From Diatrype stigma (Eukaryota; Ascomycota; Sordariomycetes; Xylariales; Diatrypaceae): a stretch of DNA of 64,000 bases. The notes beneath the pieces are model-generated. The model searched no databases. It had not been told where the DNA came from and was given only the letters and a program-made list of their open reading frames with translations. Shown here piece after piece: positions 10,992 to 20,686 of this stretch. Made by a program: the position numbers and the translations under genes. Positions within the stretch are counted from its first letter, which is position 1, and each line of letters opens with the position of its first letter. The stretch lies in NCBI GenBank assembly GCA_022225965.2, contig JAKJXP020000005.1, forward strand, positions 372,001-436,000. Reading direction: 5' to 3'.

Positions 10992-13171
10992 ATGAAGGTG
11001 CGCCATTAAACCCCAGCCGCTTCCCCGCCCGCTTGTTTGCTATGCTTCATATTCCACTTACTATTTCCTCCCAATTCCTTGCGAGATCCCAATCCTCTCC
11101 CGGATGTACCGTGCCTATTTCCCATGGGCACCGCTGCCATGTCCCGCCCCAATCCCCATCGCGGTTCTGTCGCATCCGCTCGCACTGTTGCTAACATGAT
11201 GCGATTTGTCCAGGCCCTTCGAAGATCTATCAAGGGCGAGAAGGACAAGAGTCCGCAGGTCTCTATTTCGACCAAGTCCGCGGTCGCCATTGTGCCTCCG
11301 AAAAAAGTTAGTCCCATCGTTCGTCCCCCTTGCAGACTTCGCTTTTGTTGCCCCCTCGCTCGGCAAAGATGCGACCTGCGCTGGCCGGCTCTTGGACTTC
11401 CATGCTGATGCCCGAGACATTTCTAGGTAATTCGAGCCCTCTATGATTACGAGGCGCAATCGGACCAGGAACTCGGCTTCTCCCGCGGCGACTTTTTCCA
11501 CGTGATCGGCCGGGAAAACGATTCGGATTGGTACGAGGCATGCAACCCGGCGCTACCAGATGCTCGGGGCCTAGTACCCGTGGCCTTCTTCCAAGCCCTA
11601 GGGCGCACGGAGCGAGATAGCGCACAGTCCGACTCGGTGCGCACGTCCGGCGGTGTCAAGAATCCCGACCACGACTCCGGCTATGCCGATACGAATGCAT
11701 CGAGCATGCCCGCGACACCGGCCGTGAGCCACCGTAGCTCCAAGTCGCTGATCAAGAATGGGGCTATGGTGTACGGCATCGTCATGTACGACTTCCAGGC
11801 CGAGAGGGCGGACGAGTTGGAAGCCAAGGCGGGCGAGGCTATTATCGTCATTGCCCAGTCGAACCCCGAGTGGTTTGTGGCCAAGCCCATAGGCAGATTG
11901 GGTGGCCCAGGCCTGATCCCGGTATCGTTCGTGGAAATCCGAGATATGTCGACCGACAAGCCGGTGCAGAACCCCCACGATGCGGTGAAGCGCGCAGGTG
12001 TTCCGAAGGTGGAGGAGTGGAAGAAGATGGCGGCCGAATACAAGAATAGCAGCATCACCCTCGGCAAGTTCGAGGCCGGTGGTCCTCCCGGCCAGCAGCA
12101 AGCCCTAGAGCAAGGTATGGAGCGCATGAGCTTGCAGCCGAGTGGTGGCCGCACAAGCCAACAGAACAGCGGACAGTTTGTAAGTCTCCAAGAGCCCGCC
12201 CGTTTTCTGTGTGATGCTCCATTGCTAACGTGTCGCAGCAACAGGCGCAGGCCGGTGTATACCAACAGCAGCAACCCAACCAAGCTGCGACCAGAACAGC
12301 CAACGACATGCTTGCGCCGATTCATGCGCGCATACCGAGATACTGCTTCGCCGAGGAGAAGTACTGGTTTGTCATCGAGGCTACGCTGGAAGATGGTCGA
12401 CACTGGGAGCTCTCGCGATACTACGAAGACTTCTACGATTTCCAGATTGCTCTCCTCACCGAATTCCCGGCCGAAGCGGGAAACACGGGTCAACAGAAGC
12501 GGACGCTGCCATACATGCCGGGCCCCGTTAATTACGTGACCGACGCCATTACCGAAGGTCGACTCCATAATCTGGACGCCTACGTCAAGAATTTGCTGGG
12601 ACAGCCCGAGTATATTGCGCGATGCAATCTAGTGAAGCAATTCTTTGCCCCTAGAGAGGGTGACTATGAGATTGATGCCAACTCGGCCGGGGATGACGAA
12701 TATAGGCTATCGGGTGGATCTCGCTCATCGATCGACTCTCCCGGCGGTGCTTCCCGACAATCCTCGAAGAACAACCTGAATGGGAACGGCTACGGAGGCC
12801 TGTCCGCGGCTCCTAGGCAGATGCAGAACGGACAACCACCGATCGATCGCCAAACATCGTCACTCTCCCAGCCGTCGCAAACGTCGTTGAGTCCGGGGGT
12901 GAATCAAGCCCAAGCCTCTCCAGCCCCCACTTTCAAGGTGAAGCTGTTCTTCAACGGAGACACTTTCCTCATCCGCGTCCCATCGGATACCAACTTTCAG
13001 CAGCTCTTCGAGAGGGTTAAGGACCGTACGAAAGTGACAAGCGGAGAGCAGATTCAACTATTCTATAGAGACGAGACGAGCGGCGACAAGGTCGGCCTGA
13101 TGAGCAACAACGACCTCTACTACGCCTTAGACCACAACGAGAAGCTAGTCATTTATGCCGAGCAAGTATGA
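10992..13171 (+). CDS. BEM1: Cell-polarity scaffold Bem1/Scd2 (SH3-SH3-PX-PB1)
   Basis: Exons 10992..10997, 11214..11306, 11427..12179 and 12239..13171 give 594 residues. The first coding exon is only ATGAAG. The join yields MKALRRSIKGEKDK, the usual start of filamentous-fungal Bem1. Domains in order: SH3-1 at about 34-95 (IRALYDYEAQSDQELGF), SH3-2 at about 147-207 (MYDFQAERADELEAKAGE), PX at about 305-430 (phosphoinositide binding; FVIEATLEDGRHWELSRYYE) and PB1 at about 516-594, with the acidic stretch near the end. In yeast, Bem1 links Cdc24 (through PB1), Cdc42-GTP and PAK at the growing tip. Introns are 216, 120 and 59 bases, each with GT-AG ends and a CTAAC-like branch site. The Gln-rich linker between SH3-2 and PX is cut by the third intron. 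Confidence 0.95.
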
Positions 13172-15005
13172 AGATACACATCATATTTGCAAGCCGATGC
13201 TATACAGATTATTTCTTTTTCACTACGATTTTATATACCCCAACCTGTTCGTATTGCCAGCATTTACAACAATGACCACGCAATTACTCCCGACCCTTGT
13301 CGTGGATTTAAGTTTAAGACCAAATCCACCCGCAATCTGCGCATCTTCTACTAGTCCGCCCACCTACACTACACTTCTGATTACACTGGTCCCGAGGTGT
13401 AGTCCTAGCGGCCAGCACGCCTACAGTACAGTAGCGTACACGTTGACCGGTCTGCGCTGGTATCGTACACGCTACTGCTGTTCTGTTCGACCTTCCCTTC
13501 CAGTTGTCCTACTTTAAGACATATTTCGAAAATCACATGGACTGCATCGAGACGTAAGCCTGCTTCGTACGGGCGGTGATTTCTGTCGTATGCGGGCTTC
13601 CTCTTTGTCTCAGTGGGTTCGCCCGGACCTGGATGGACCCTATTGATCTTGGGCTCTTTCCTTGCGATTTCCATTCCAAAGCCTTGGCGGCTTATTTGCT
13701 TTGTCAGTTTACCATTCTAGCGCTTTAAATATTTGAGAGATATCGGTTAGAGGTGAGGCAGGCGTGGTGAGTTGAGCAGGGGATGTATATGATACTTCTT
13801 GCCAGGCCGGCTTCTCTCGGAAGTAGTAGGGGGGAGGAGAAAGGGGTGACGATTTTCCCTTGGTATGTTTAGGAGGTTCGAACCGGGGCGGCCTGGTATT
13901 GGTTCTGAACTGACGTGATGGATGCCATTTCCGAAATTAGGCGCGGTTAGAGTTTCTATCCGTTCTCATGAGACCATGTCTTTTGAAGATGTGGGAGTGT
14001 ACATACGCGTGAGCTGGGCGTAGCACAAGAGGCCAATTCATGTGTGGACGAAGAACGTGCAGTATAGTTTTAGGATCCGGACTCAATGTGACTCCGTTGA
14101 CGAATCTCGACACCCGTATATTACACCCTATGCCTTGCCAACCTAGAACTCGGAGGGGTGTGGCATTCTACGATATACCGATCCAGCAACTACAAACTTA
14201 AAAGAACCTTGGCATCAAGTATTTGGTAATTGATTCAATATATGGAAAAGGAGCCACATAGCTGCTTGCGTCTACTTGATCAATATCGGCTATGCAATGC
14301 ACTCCTTTCGCCTCTGTCCCCTTACAAAGTTACCCTACTACCCGGGGGTGCCAGGTGCATGTATGTATGTATGTATGTATGTAGTCGGGCTCCGTGTTTG
14401 TAGGTACTTCGTACTTTCCCCACCGACCACGGATAAGAGACTGCCCCGCCCTCCTCGTTCTGTTTGACGCAATTTCGAGGTTTTCTCGGTTTTGTGCACA
14501 GACCCGCTGAACGCGGTATGTATGTATGCACCTACCTGCTTGCCAGCTGTCTGCCCGCCCTTGCCTGCCCTTGCCTGCCCACCAGCCCCCTGCAGCCCCT
14601 CAGCCCCCCACTCCGGTCCTCTTCCTAAGTCGATAATTCACTCCCCCGTTCTTCTCGCTTTTCTCGATTCGCACAAAACTCCCGCCCTTTACATAAAATT
14701 TGCCATTCACAGTCCGACCACACCCAAACCTGCCTGCCCTGCCTGCCCTGCCCGGTTTCTGCCCAGGTCTTCCAGCCGGTAACCTGTAACGTTAGTTGCG
14801 GTATTGGAATATTGGAGGAATATTCGCATATTCGCCCTTGCCGTCCCATCCGCAACGTGCAAATCCCACCCATTCCATTCCCATCACATACTGCAATAAA
14901 AGTGCCCCAACCTACTCGTTTACGCGATTAGACCCAATACCACATCCATCAACTTCATACAAATCCTTCAATCGGATTCACCTGACTACGTGTATTCAAT
15001 CCACC
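13172..15005. other. Intergenic: BEM1 3' region and leader of the CENP-B-like gene
   Basis: No supported gene. The stretch holds the BEM1 3' region, an ATGT microsatellite at 14359-14383, repeats of TTGCCTGCCC near 14540-14585 and 14720-14750, and a C/T-rich leader up to 15005. The polypyrimidine content fits the promoter and 5' leader of the following gene. Confidence 0.5.
14359..14383. repeat. ATGT tetranucleotide microsatellite
   Basis: Six tandem ATGT units in the intergenic region between BEM1 and the CENP-B-like gene. Confidence 0.9.
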
Positions 15006-16232
15006 ATGTCCGAGGTCAACCCCGGCGAGAACCCCGTTAACGTCAACAATGTCAACACCGTCCCTGTTGATGTTAACGTCGGCGTTGGTGTCGGCGTCGG
15101 CGTTGGCGGCGAGGTTGAGGATGAAGATACCGAGATAGGCGATGCCAGCGATATGCAGCACACCCCCAAGGAGCGCCATTCTCTTACTTTGGACCAACGA
15201 CGCGCTCTTCGTCGCTGGGCACACTCCCAGACGACGCGTCCCTCGCATAAGTCGTGCATTGAGTGGTTCTACAGCCAATACGGCCAGAACATCAGCCAAT
15301 CCACCATCTCGCACTCGCTGTCGCCCAAGTATGCGCGTCTGGACAACGACAACCAGTTCTCCGGCTCGCGTCTCCGCTTTGGCAATTGGCCCGATGTCGA
15401 GAAGCTGGTTCTCTTGTGGCACGGCCAGGTCGTCGCGTCCGGCCGCAACCCCTCCAACGAAGAGCTGGCTGAGAAGGCCAAGTCCATCTTCACCCAACTG
15501 CCCCGCTACAAGGATGAAGCTCCCCCCGAGTTCTCTCCTGGCTGGATCCACCGCTTCAAGAAGCGCTACGGCCTGTTGATCCGGCGTCAGCGTCGCCACG
15601 GCAGTGCCCCCAACCCTGCCGATGACATTCCCTATCTTGTCGATGCCGTGCCTCGTTTCATGACCATTAGTCCTGAGACTAGCCCGGCCGCCATCCGCGA
15701 TGCCGTCCTCCGCGTCGTGGGAGTCGAAGCTAGCCTTTCGACTTGCGCTCGTGTGCGCGATGAGGTCATCCGCCGCCTCGAGAACCCTAGCCCGCATCCT
15801 CTGCCCCCTCCCGGTTTCTCCGCTGGTCCTCCGGTCAACCCTGGCGAGGCCGACGCCTATGCCGATGAGGATCCCGAAGTCGTGCTGCAGAATGCCCTCC
15901 GGCAGATGCAGCAAGAAGAGGCTGACGCCGAGGCCGAGGCTGCTGCCGTCCGCGAGCAGCGCGACAGACAAGAACAGGGTCTGCATCCCCTGGGCGCCGG
16001 TCTGGGCACTCCAACTCCCGCTGGTCCTAGCAACGGCAGACCTGGCCCGAGATATACGCCAGGCGGCGGCCCGGACGAGACGAATCACTCCCTGACGCTG
16101 ACTCCGATTTCCGCTGGCGGTCCTGTCGCCGGCGTGGAGCGGCCACTTCGCTGCCCCTTCTGCGTCAACCAGCGATTGTTGCGCACCGTTAAGGAAGCTG
16201 TGGAGCATATGAGTTCGCATGTTGTGGTCTGA
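15006..16232 (+). CDS. CENP-B/Abp1-type DNA-binding protein with C-terminal zinc-finger-like motif
   Basis: A single exon of 408 residues. The frame is open further upstream, but ATG at 15006 has a good context (CCACCATGTC) and precedes the domain. Residues about 55-115 form the first CENP-B N-terminal helix-turn-helix (LTLDQRRALRRWAHSQ ... ISQSTISHSLSPKY). Residues about 125-200 form the second CENP-B/Tc5 DNA-binding domain, with WPDVEKLVLLWHGQ, NEELAEKAKSIF and FSPGWIHRFKKRYGL. The DDE transposase core found in pogo/Tigger-derived relatives is absent. Instead there is an acidic, Ala/Glu-rich middle and a C-terminal C-x2-C-x14-H-x3-H motif at residues 383-405. The N-terminus carries a GV-repeat followed by an acidic stretch. 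Likely nuclear; a role in chromatin or transcription is inferred only. No introns. Confidence 0.82.
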   Translation: MSEVNPGENPVNVNNVNTVPVDVNVGVGVGVGVGGEVEDEDTEIGDASDMQHTPKERHSLTLDQRRALRRWAHSQTTRPSHKSCIEWFYSQYGQNISQSTISHSLSPKYARLDNDNQFSGSRLRFGNWPDVEKLVLLWHGQVVASGRNPSNEELAEKAKSIFTQLPRYKDEAPPEFSPGWIHRFKKRYGLLIRRQRRHGSAPNPADDIPYLVDAVPRFMTISPETSPAAIRDAVLRVVGVEASLSTCARVRDEVIRRLENPSPHPLPPPGFSAGPPVNPGEADAYADEDPEVVLQNALRQMQQEEADAEAEAAAVREQRDRQEQGLHPLGAGLGTPTPAGPSNGRPGPRYTPGGGPDETNHSLTLTPISAGGPVAGVERPLRCPFCVNQRLLRTVKEAVEHMSSHVVV

Positions 16233-17350
16233 GCGAAGCAGGATTCCGCCTTTCTGTTGCGCAATGACGAGCAGAGCTATACGATGGTCAGCAGATAACG
16301 GCATGCTGTCCTATATAGCGACAACCTTGGGGTTCGAAGACCCGTTTACATGCTCATGAGGCGCGAGATTGCGAGATTGCTCAGAACGAGTCGGATAGGT
16401 GTCCTTGGTCTGCGCTCCCGTCAGCGGCACTACGGTATACTATAGCATGGACTCATGGTTTTGGAAGGGCGACTGAAGAATGAGCTCTGCCTTCAACACT
16501 GAAATGGCAACTCGAGATTGATTGTGAAGGATCGGTATGGAGGAGGTTGCAATACTACCACAGCTCTTTTTTCGTCCTATGCTTGCGATAGGCTAGGGAG
16601 TTGAGTTGTGGGTTGATTCGCTCTAGAGAAGGTTCGGTCTGTATTGTACGTTACGTATAGCTAGCTAGCTGGTCATCATGGATGGATGATGATACAGAGG
16701 CTCCCAGAATTCGGTATGTCTATGGAGACGTATAATACCATTTGCATTTTCATGGCGTCGTCTTTCCCTCCTGACGTGTGACACCTTGCCTTACATTATG
16801 CGCCTATTCTGATAGGCGTTGCCATACCCAATGTATACGTGATCATACCTCCTTCATGGGTATTGAAATATGATGATCTTGCTCATGGCGTGCTATCGGC
16901 TGGGACCGTATGATCTATCCTCTCTGATTGCGATTCGACTGTTCATTGCCATCTTCTCCATTCGATACCTAGGGATCCTCCGCTTCAGGTAGCACTGATG
17001 TCGTGCTAGAGTGCCTAGTGATCATGTATACACACACGTGCGTCCGTATATATATATATATATTCATATTTCATACGGTCGAAACCTGGTACCACTGCTC
17101 ATCACATACATATAGCACTCCCGCATACTCCCTCCCTTCCTCCCGGTCGCTTCTGAAAAAAAACTCCCTCTACCATGTTTGTCTTTGGTATATATTTATT
17201 CTATAGCATGCATCCCTTTCGCACGGCTCGCGCACATTCGCCCCTCGCTTTACCACCCTCTCCCTGGTTGGTATTGGACTTGGCACTGGCACTGGCACCG
17301 GCCCTGGCACTGGCACTGGCACCGGCCCTGGCACTGGTACCGAAACCGGA
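16233..17350. other. Intergenic between convergent CENP-B-like gene and thymidylate synthase
   Basis: No gene supported. It contains the 3' ends of two convergent genes, an AT run at about 17046-17064 and a 24-base-unit minisatellite at 17281-17340 that abuts the thymidylate synthase stop codon. Confidence 0.5.
17281..17340. repeat. Minisatellite of TGGCACTGGCAC / CGGCCC units
   Basis: Two and a half copies of a 24-base unit built from TGGCAC repeats ending in CGGCCC. It starts 11 bases beyond the thymidylate synthase stop codon, so it lies in that gene's 3' untranslated region. Confidence 0.9.
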
Positions 17351-18588
17351 CTACACCGACATCTTCATAGCGATGCTCTTGTGCGGGTCGTAGCCCTTGA
17401 CGACGAAGTCCGCCGGGGCCCAGCCGTCGACGACGCCGTCGCCGGCGCGGCCGGCGCGTGCGCCCGCGATCTCGAGGGTGGGGAAGGCCCGCGGCGCGCG
17501 GCCCAGCTGCTCCCGCAGCGCCCCCACGTGGTCGCGGTACACGTGCGCGTCGCCCATGACGTGCGTCAGGCTGCCCGGCACCAGCCCGCACGCGTGCGCC
17601 ACCATGTGCGTCAGCAGCGCGTAGCTCGCGATGTTGAACGGCACCCCCAGGCCCATGTCGCACGACCGCTGGTAGAGCTGGCAGTGCAGGTGGCCCTTTT
17701 CTTCTTCTCCTTGTCCTTCTTCTTGTTTTGGCTGCTGGGATGATGATGTTTCCGGTTCGCTGCTCTCCTGCCCACTGCCTCTCCTTCCCCTTCCTCCTCT
17801 CCGCGGAGCCCGCCGCGGGTACGACACGTAGAACTGGGCGAACATGTGGCAGGGCGGGAGGGCCATCTTGGGGAGGTCGGCGGGGTTCCAGGCGCTGAGG
17901 ACGATGCGGCGGTCGTAGGGGGTGGTGCGCAGCTTGCGGACGACGTCGGCGAGCTGGTCGACGCCGCGGCCGGTGTAGTCGGTGCCGGCGTCGACGTACT
18001 CGGCGCCGAAGTGGCGCCACTGGAACCCGTACACGGGGCCCAGGTCGCCCTCGGCCCGGTGGCCCAGCCCCACGCTGTCCAGGAACGCCCGCGACCCGTT
18101 GCCGTCCCAGATCCGCACCCCCTGCTCCGACAGCGGCGCCGACGACGTGCCGCCCGCCACGAACCACAGCAGCTCCGCCACCACCGCCTTGAGGAACACC
18201 CGCTTCGTCGTCAGCAGCGGCAGCACCGCCTCCCCCGTCGCCGGGTCGTGCAGGCTGAACTTCAGCGGCCGCGGCGCGAAGATCGAGTAGGTCCCCGTTC
18301 CTGTGCTGTATGCGTGATAAGGGTCCTTCGTTAGCATTATATGTGTGTGTATGTGTGTGTGCAAGGACGTAGAAAGGATGGGGGGGAAAAAAGAAGGTGT
18401 AGGTCTCACCGGTCGGGGCGGTGCTCGCCATAATCTAAGATCTCCTCAACGAGGTCTAGGTACTGATACTCCTCGTGTCTTTTGGCGGTCGGCGAGGTCC
18501 CGTTGCTCTGCTTCGCAGGGGAGTCGGAGGGAGTGTCAGTGGGCGGTGCCTGCGTGTCAGCGGCGGTTCCTATCGGTTCTGGGGCCAT
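17351..18588 (-). CDS. Thymidylate synthase
   Basis: Exons 18410..18588 and 17351..18305 (intron 104 bases, GTGAGA...ACAG) give 377 residues. The join recreates the conserved [15 protein letters not shown] start. The enzyme methylates dUMP to dTMP using methylene-tetrahydrofolate. Visible family motifs are the catalytic Cys at about residue 212 in [31 protein letters not shown] before it, [20 protein letters not shown], and [13 protein letters not shown] low-complexity insert of about 50 residues (RRGGRGRR ... [11 protein letters not shown]) sits between the FAQFYVSYP strand and LHCQLYQRS; inserts here are common in fungal enzymes, and this one is long. ATG at 18588 (MAPEPIG) was chosen; an in-frame ATG at 18657 is possible. 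The gene is very GC-rich. It is convergent with the CENP-B-like gene. Confidence 0.95.
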
Positions 18589-19099
18589 TTTCTTCGTTGA
18601 CGTCGCTGTGATTTCAATATGAATAATCGAATGTCGGTAGCTGTGGTGAGACTTCAATTTCCTTCAAATTTAGTCTTAAGAAAAAAAAAAGGAACTCGAC
18701 GACGCGTTTTGGAGACGCGTTAATGGATTTTGCTACTTAAAGGAGGTGGAGGGGTAATTTACAGGGGTCTAGCACTACTAGCATTAGCGGTGCTGTATGT
18801 AGGTTAGCAGATTGGTAGCGCCGGAGGTAATCGGGGATAGGTCTATCACACCCCCCTTTTCACTACCTCGTGAAGGAGTTGATGTTACGTCAGGGGCTGT
18901 GGAAGCTATAACTAGGGTTTCCTAGTTTGCTATACGGCCCTAGGTGAACTAATTATACGTGATCGTTGGGCGAATGTTTAAAATGTTGGATATTTCACAA
19001 TATTATTATTCCAACAGGCTTGTCATCACCTGAATTCCTCCGCGTCCACCCCTTTCCCCCCTATCTAGGCACTATCATCACTAGGCACTAGAGGTATGA
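18589..19099. other. Intergenic, thymidylate synthase promoter and PhzF 3' end
   Basis: No gene seen. The stretch is more AT-rich than its neighbours and has an A11 run near 18680. It must carry the promoter of thymidylate synthase and the 3' end of the PhzF-family gene, both on the minus strand. Confidence 0.5.
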
Positions 19100-20077
19100 T
19101 CATAGATTGTCTACCTTGAGGCTCCCTTTCATCACTACTACCGCCGTCCCACCGAGGTAAACGTCGTCCAGAATCAACCCATCCTCGCCCTGGCCTTGCT
19201 TCACAGTCGTCTCCACGTGAATTACACTCCGCCTCCCCATCTCCACCCCTTGCGTGATTTCGAACCTCGCCCCTCTCTTCTCCTCAACCAGCGTCAGGAA
19301 CGAGCACAGGGCGCTGGCCGCGCTCCCGGTAGCCGGGTCTTCAAAGCCAACCTCCACCAGCCGCGTGCGCAGCCGCCGCTTCTTCTCCCCGCCGTCATCA
19401 CCACCGCCATCACCGACGTCGACGTAATAGTACCGGCCCACGAAGCTCTCCCGCCAGCCCTCGTCCAGCAGCGGGGTGTCTAGTTTGGCAAAGTCGAGCC
19501 GCTCCTTCTCCAAGGCGCCGAGCGCGCCGAGGGACGGCAGCTTGACCAGCACGAACGTCATGCCGTTGACGATGCTGACCACGGGGGCTTTCAACTCCGC
19601 CTCCCGCACGACCGGGTCCGCCGAGAGTCCCGGGTGGTCTGACCCCCGCACTACGTCGGCTAGCGTTCTCCCGTGCACGCGCACGTCGTGCGGGATCCGC
19701 GCGCGGATGTACTGCCCCGGGCCGGCCTCGATGCCGATGGGCCCGCACTTGGCGACGAGCGTGTCGACCGACGGCAAAGCCAGGTGGTACTTCACCAGGA
19801 CAGAGGTGCCGATCGTGGGGTGGCCCGCGAAGGGGATCTCGCCCTCGACGGTGAAGATGTTGATGTGACGCTCGGTCGAGGTGGAGGCATCATCTCCCTC
19901 GCCCTCGCCCTCGTGTAGGAATACCGTCTCGGATAGGTGGAACTCCTGGGCAATCTTCGCCATGGTCTCCTGCGACAGCTTCCCCTTCAGAGCCGCGGGC
20001 ACCGACACCACCGCGAGGGGATTGCCCTCGAGCCGGGTGCTGGTGAAGACGTCTAGCGTGTGGAATTGGAGCTCCAT
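19100..20077 (-). CDS. PhzF-family isomerase/epimerase-like protein
   Basis: Intronless, 325 residues, starting MELQFHTLDVFTSTRLEGNP, the hallmark N-terminus of the PhzF (phenazine biosynthesis-like) family. The expected active-site positions are present: Glu50 in FHLSETVFL, His86 in FAGHPTIGT and Asp247 in GFEDPATGSAASAL. The last motif also marks the second half of the two-lobed diaminopimelate-epimerase fold. Family length is about 280-320, so it appears complete, with a Gly/Asp-rich loop at about 221-235. Bacterial PhzF isomerises a dihydro-anthranilate intermediate; the substrate of fungal relatives is generally unknown. No phenazine genes lie nearby. It lies between thymidylate synthase and YVC1, all on the same strand, with gaps of 0.5-0.6 kb that argue against co-transcription. 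Confidence 0.9.
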   Translation of the reverse strand: MELQFHTLDVFTSTRLEGNPLAVVSVPAALKGKLSQETMAKIAQEFHLSETVFLHEGEGEGDDASTSTERHINIFTVEGEIPFAGHPTIGTSVLVKYHLALPSVDTLVAKCGPIGIEAGPGQYIRARIPHDVRVHGRTLADVVRGSDHPGLSADPVVREAELKAPVVSIVNGMTFVLVKLPSLGALGALEKERLDFAKLDTPLLDEGWRESFVGRYYYVDVGDGGGDDGGEKKRRLRTRLVEVGFEDPATGSAASALCSFLTLVEEKRGARFEITQGVEMGRRSVIHVETTVKQGQGEDGLILDDVYLGGTAVVVMKGSLKVDNL

Positions 20078-20686
20078 GCTGAGCAGTGAAGGATGATTGT
20101 GCGAGTGATCAGCTCATATTGGCAGACAGCCTAGGTAGCCGAGATCCGTGACTTTATACAGAGTCAAGCCACCACGCCTTTGTAATGTCATATAACGAAC
20201 TTTATGAGTCAAAAGTCCTACTTCGGTCCCGGTCTCGGCGCCAAGAATAATCTTGGGTGGATTACGCGCTATGGTCCTCATTGGCTGCTGAGATGGTGAT
20301 TTCTGGTGGAGCCCTACCTCAAAACTATAGAAATAGGGGGGAACGTTCCCCAAACTAAATCAGGGGTGTATCAGAGGGTTCACCTGTGTAATGACTGTAC
20401 ATGACCTTTCTGGCCTATTGCAAACAGTAACGAGACATATCTAGTCTCAAATTAAAGCACGCAGTCCCAAGGCAATGCGCAATGCTATGACTAAGTAATC
20501 ACCAAACGTATCCATTTCTATGTATCCATCCATCTGATGCAACCCTGTTCTCTTACCGTGACATGCTTATGAACGCTAAAGGCTAACCGACAACGCCACA
20601 ATCAGAAATGATGACTATAGTGTACTTGCGTATGCGCTAGGTAGCAGCTACTACGCGCGTGGACTGGTCGTATGGGCAGCATCGTC
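20078..20686. other. Intergenic between PhzF-family gene and YVC1
   Basis: No gene supported. This moderately AT-rich stretch holds the promoter of the PhzF-family gene and the 3' region of YVC1, both on the minus strand. Confidence 0.5.

Noticed and set aside
13872..13890. tRNA B-box-like GGTTCGAACC
   Set aside because: No matching A-box or cloverleaf could be folded around it; other GGTTCGA matches (such as 16331) failed likewise.
14955..16304. Long minus-strand open frame over the CENP-B-like gene
   Set aside because: It mirrors codon bias of the true plus-strand gene, whose translation shows clear CENP-B domains.
17250..18431. Second minus-strand frame through the thymidylate synthase gene
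   Set aside because: Arg/Pro/Ala-rich translation caused by GC-rich codons; the true frame carries all catalytic motifs.
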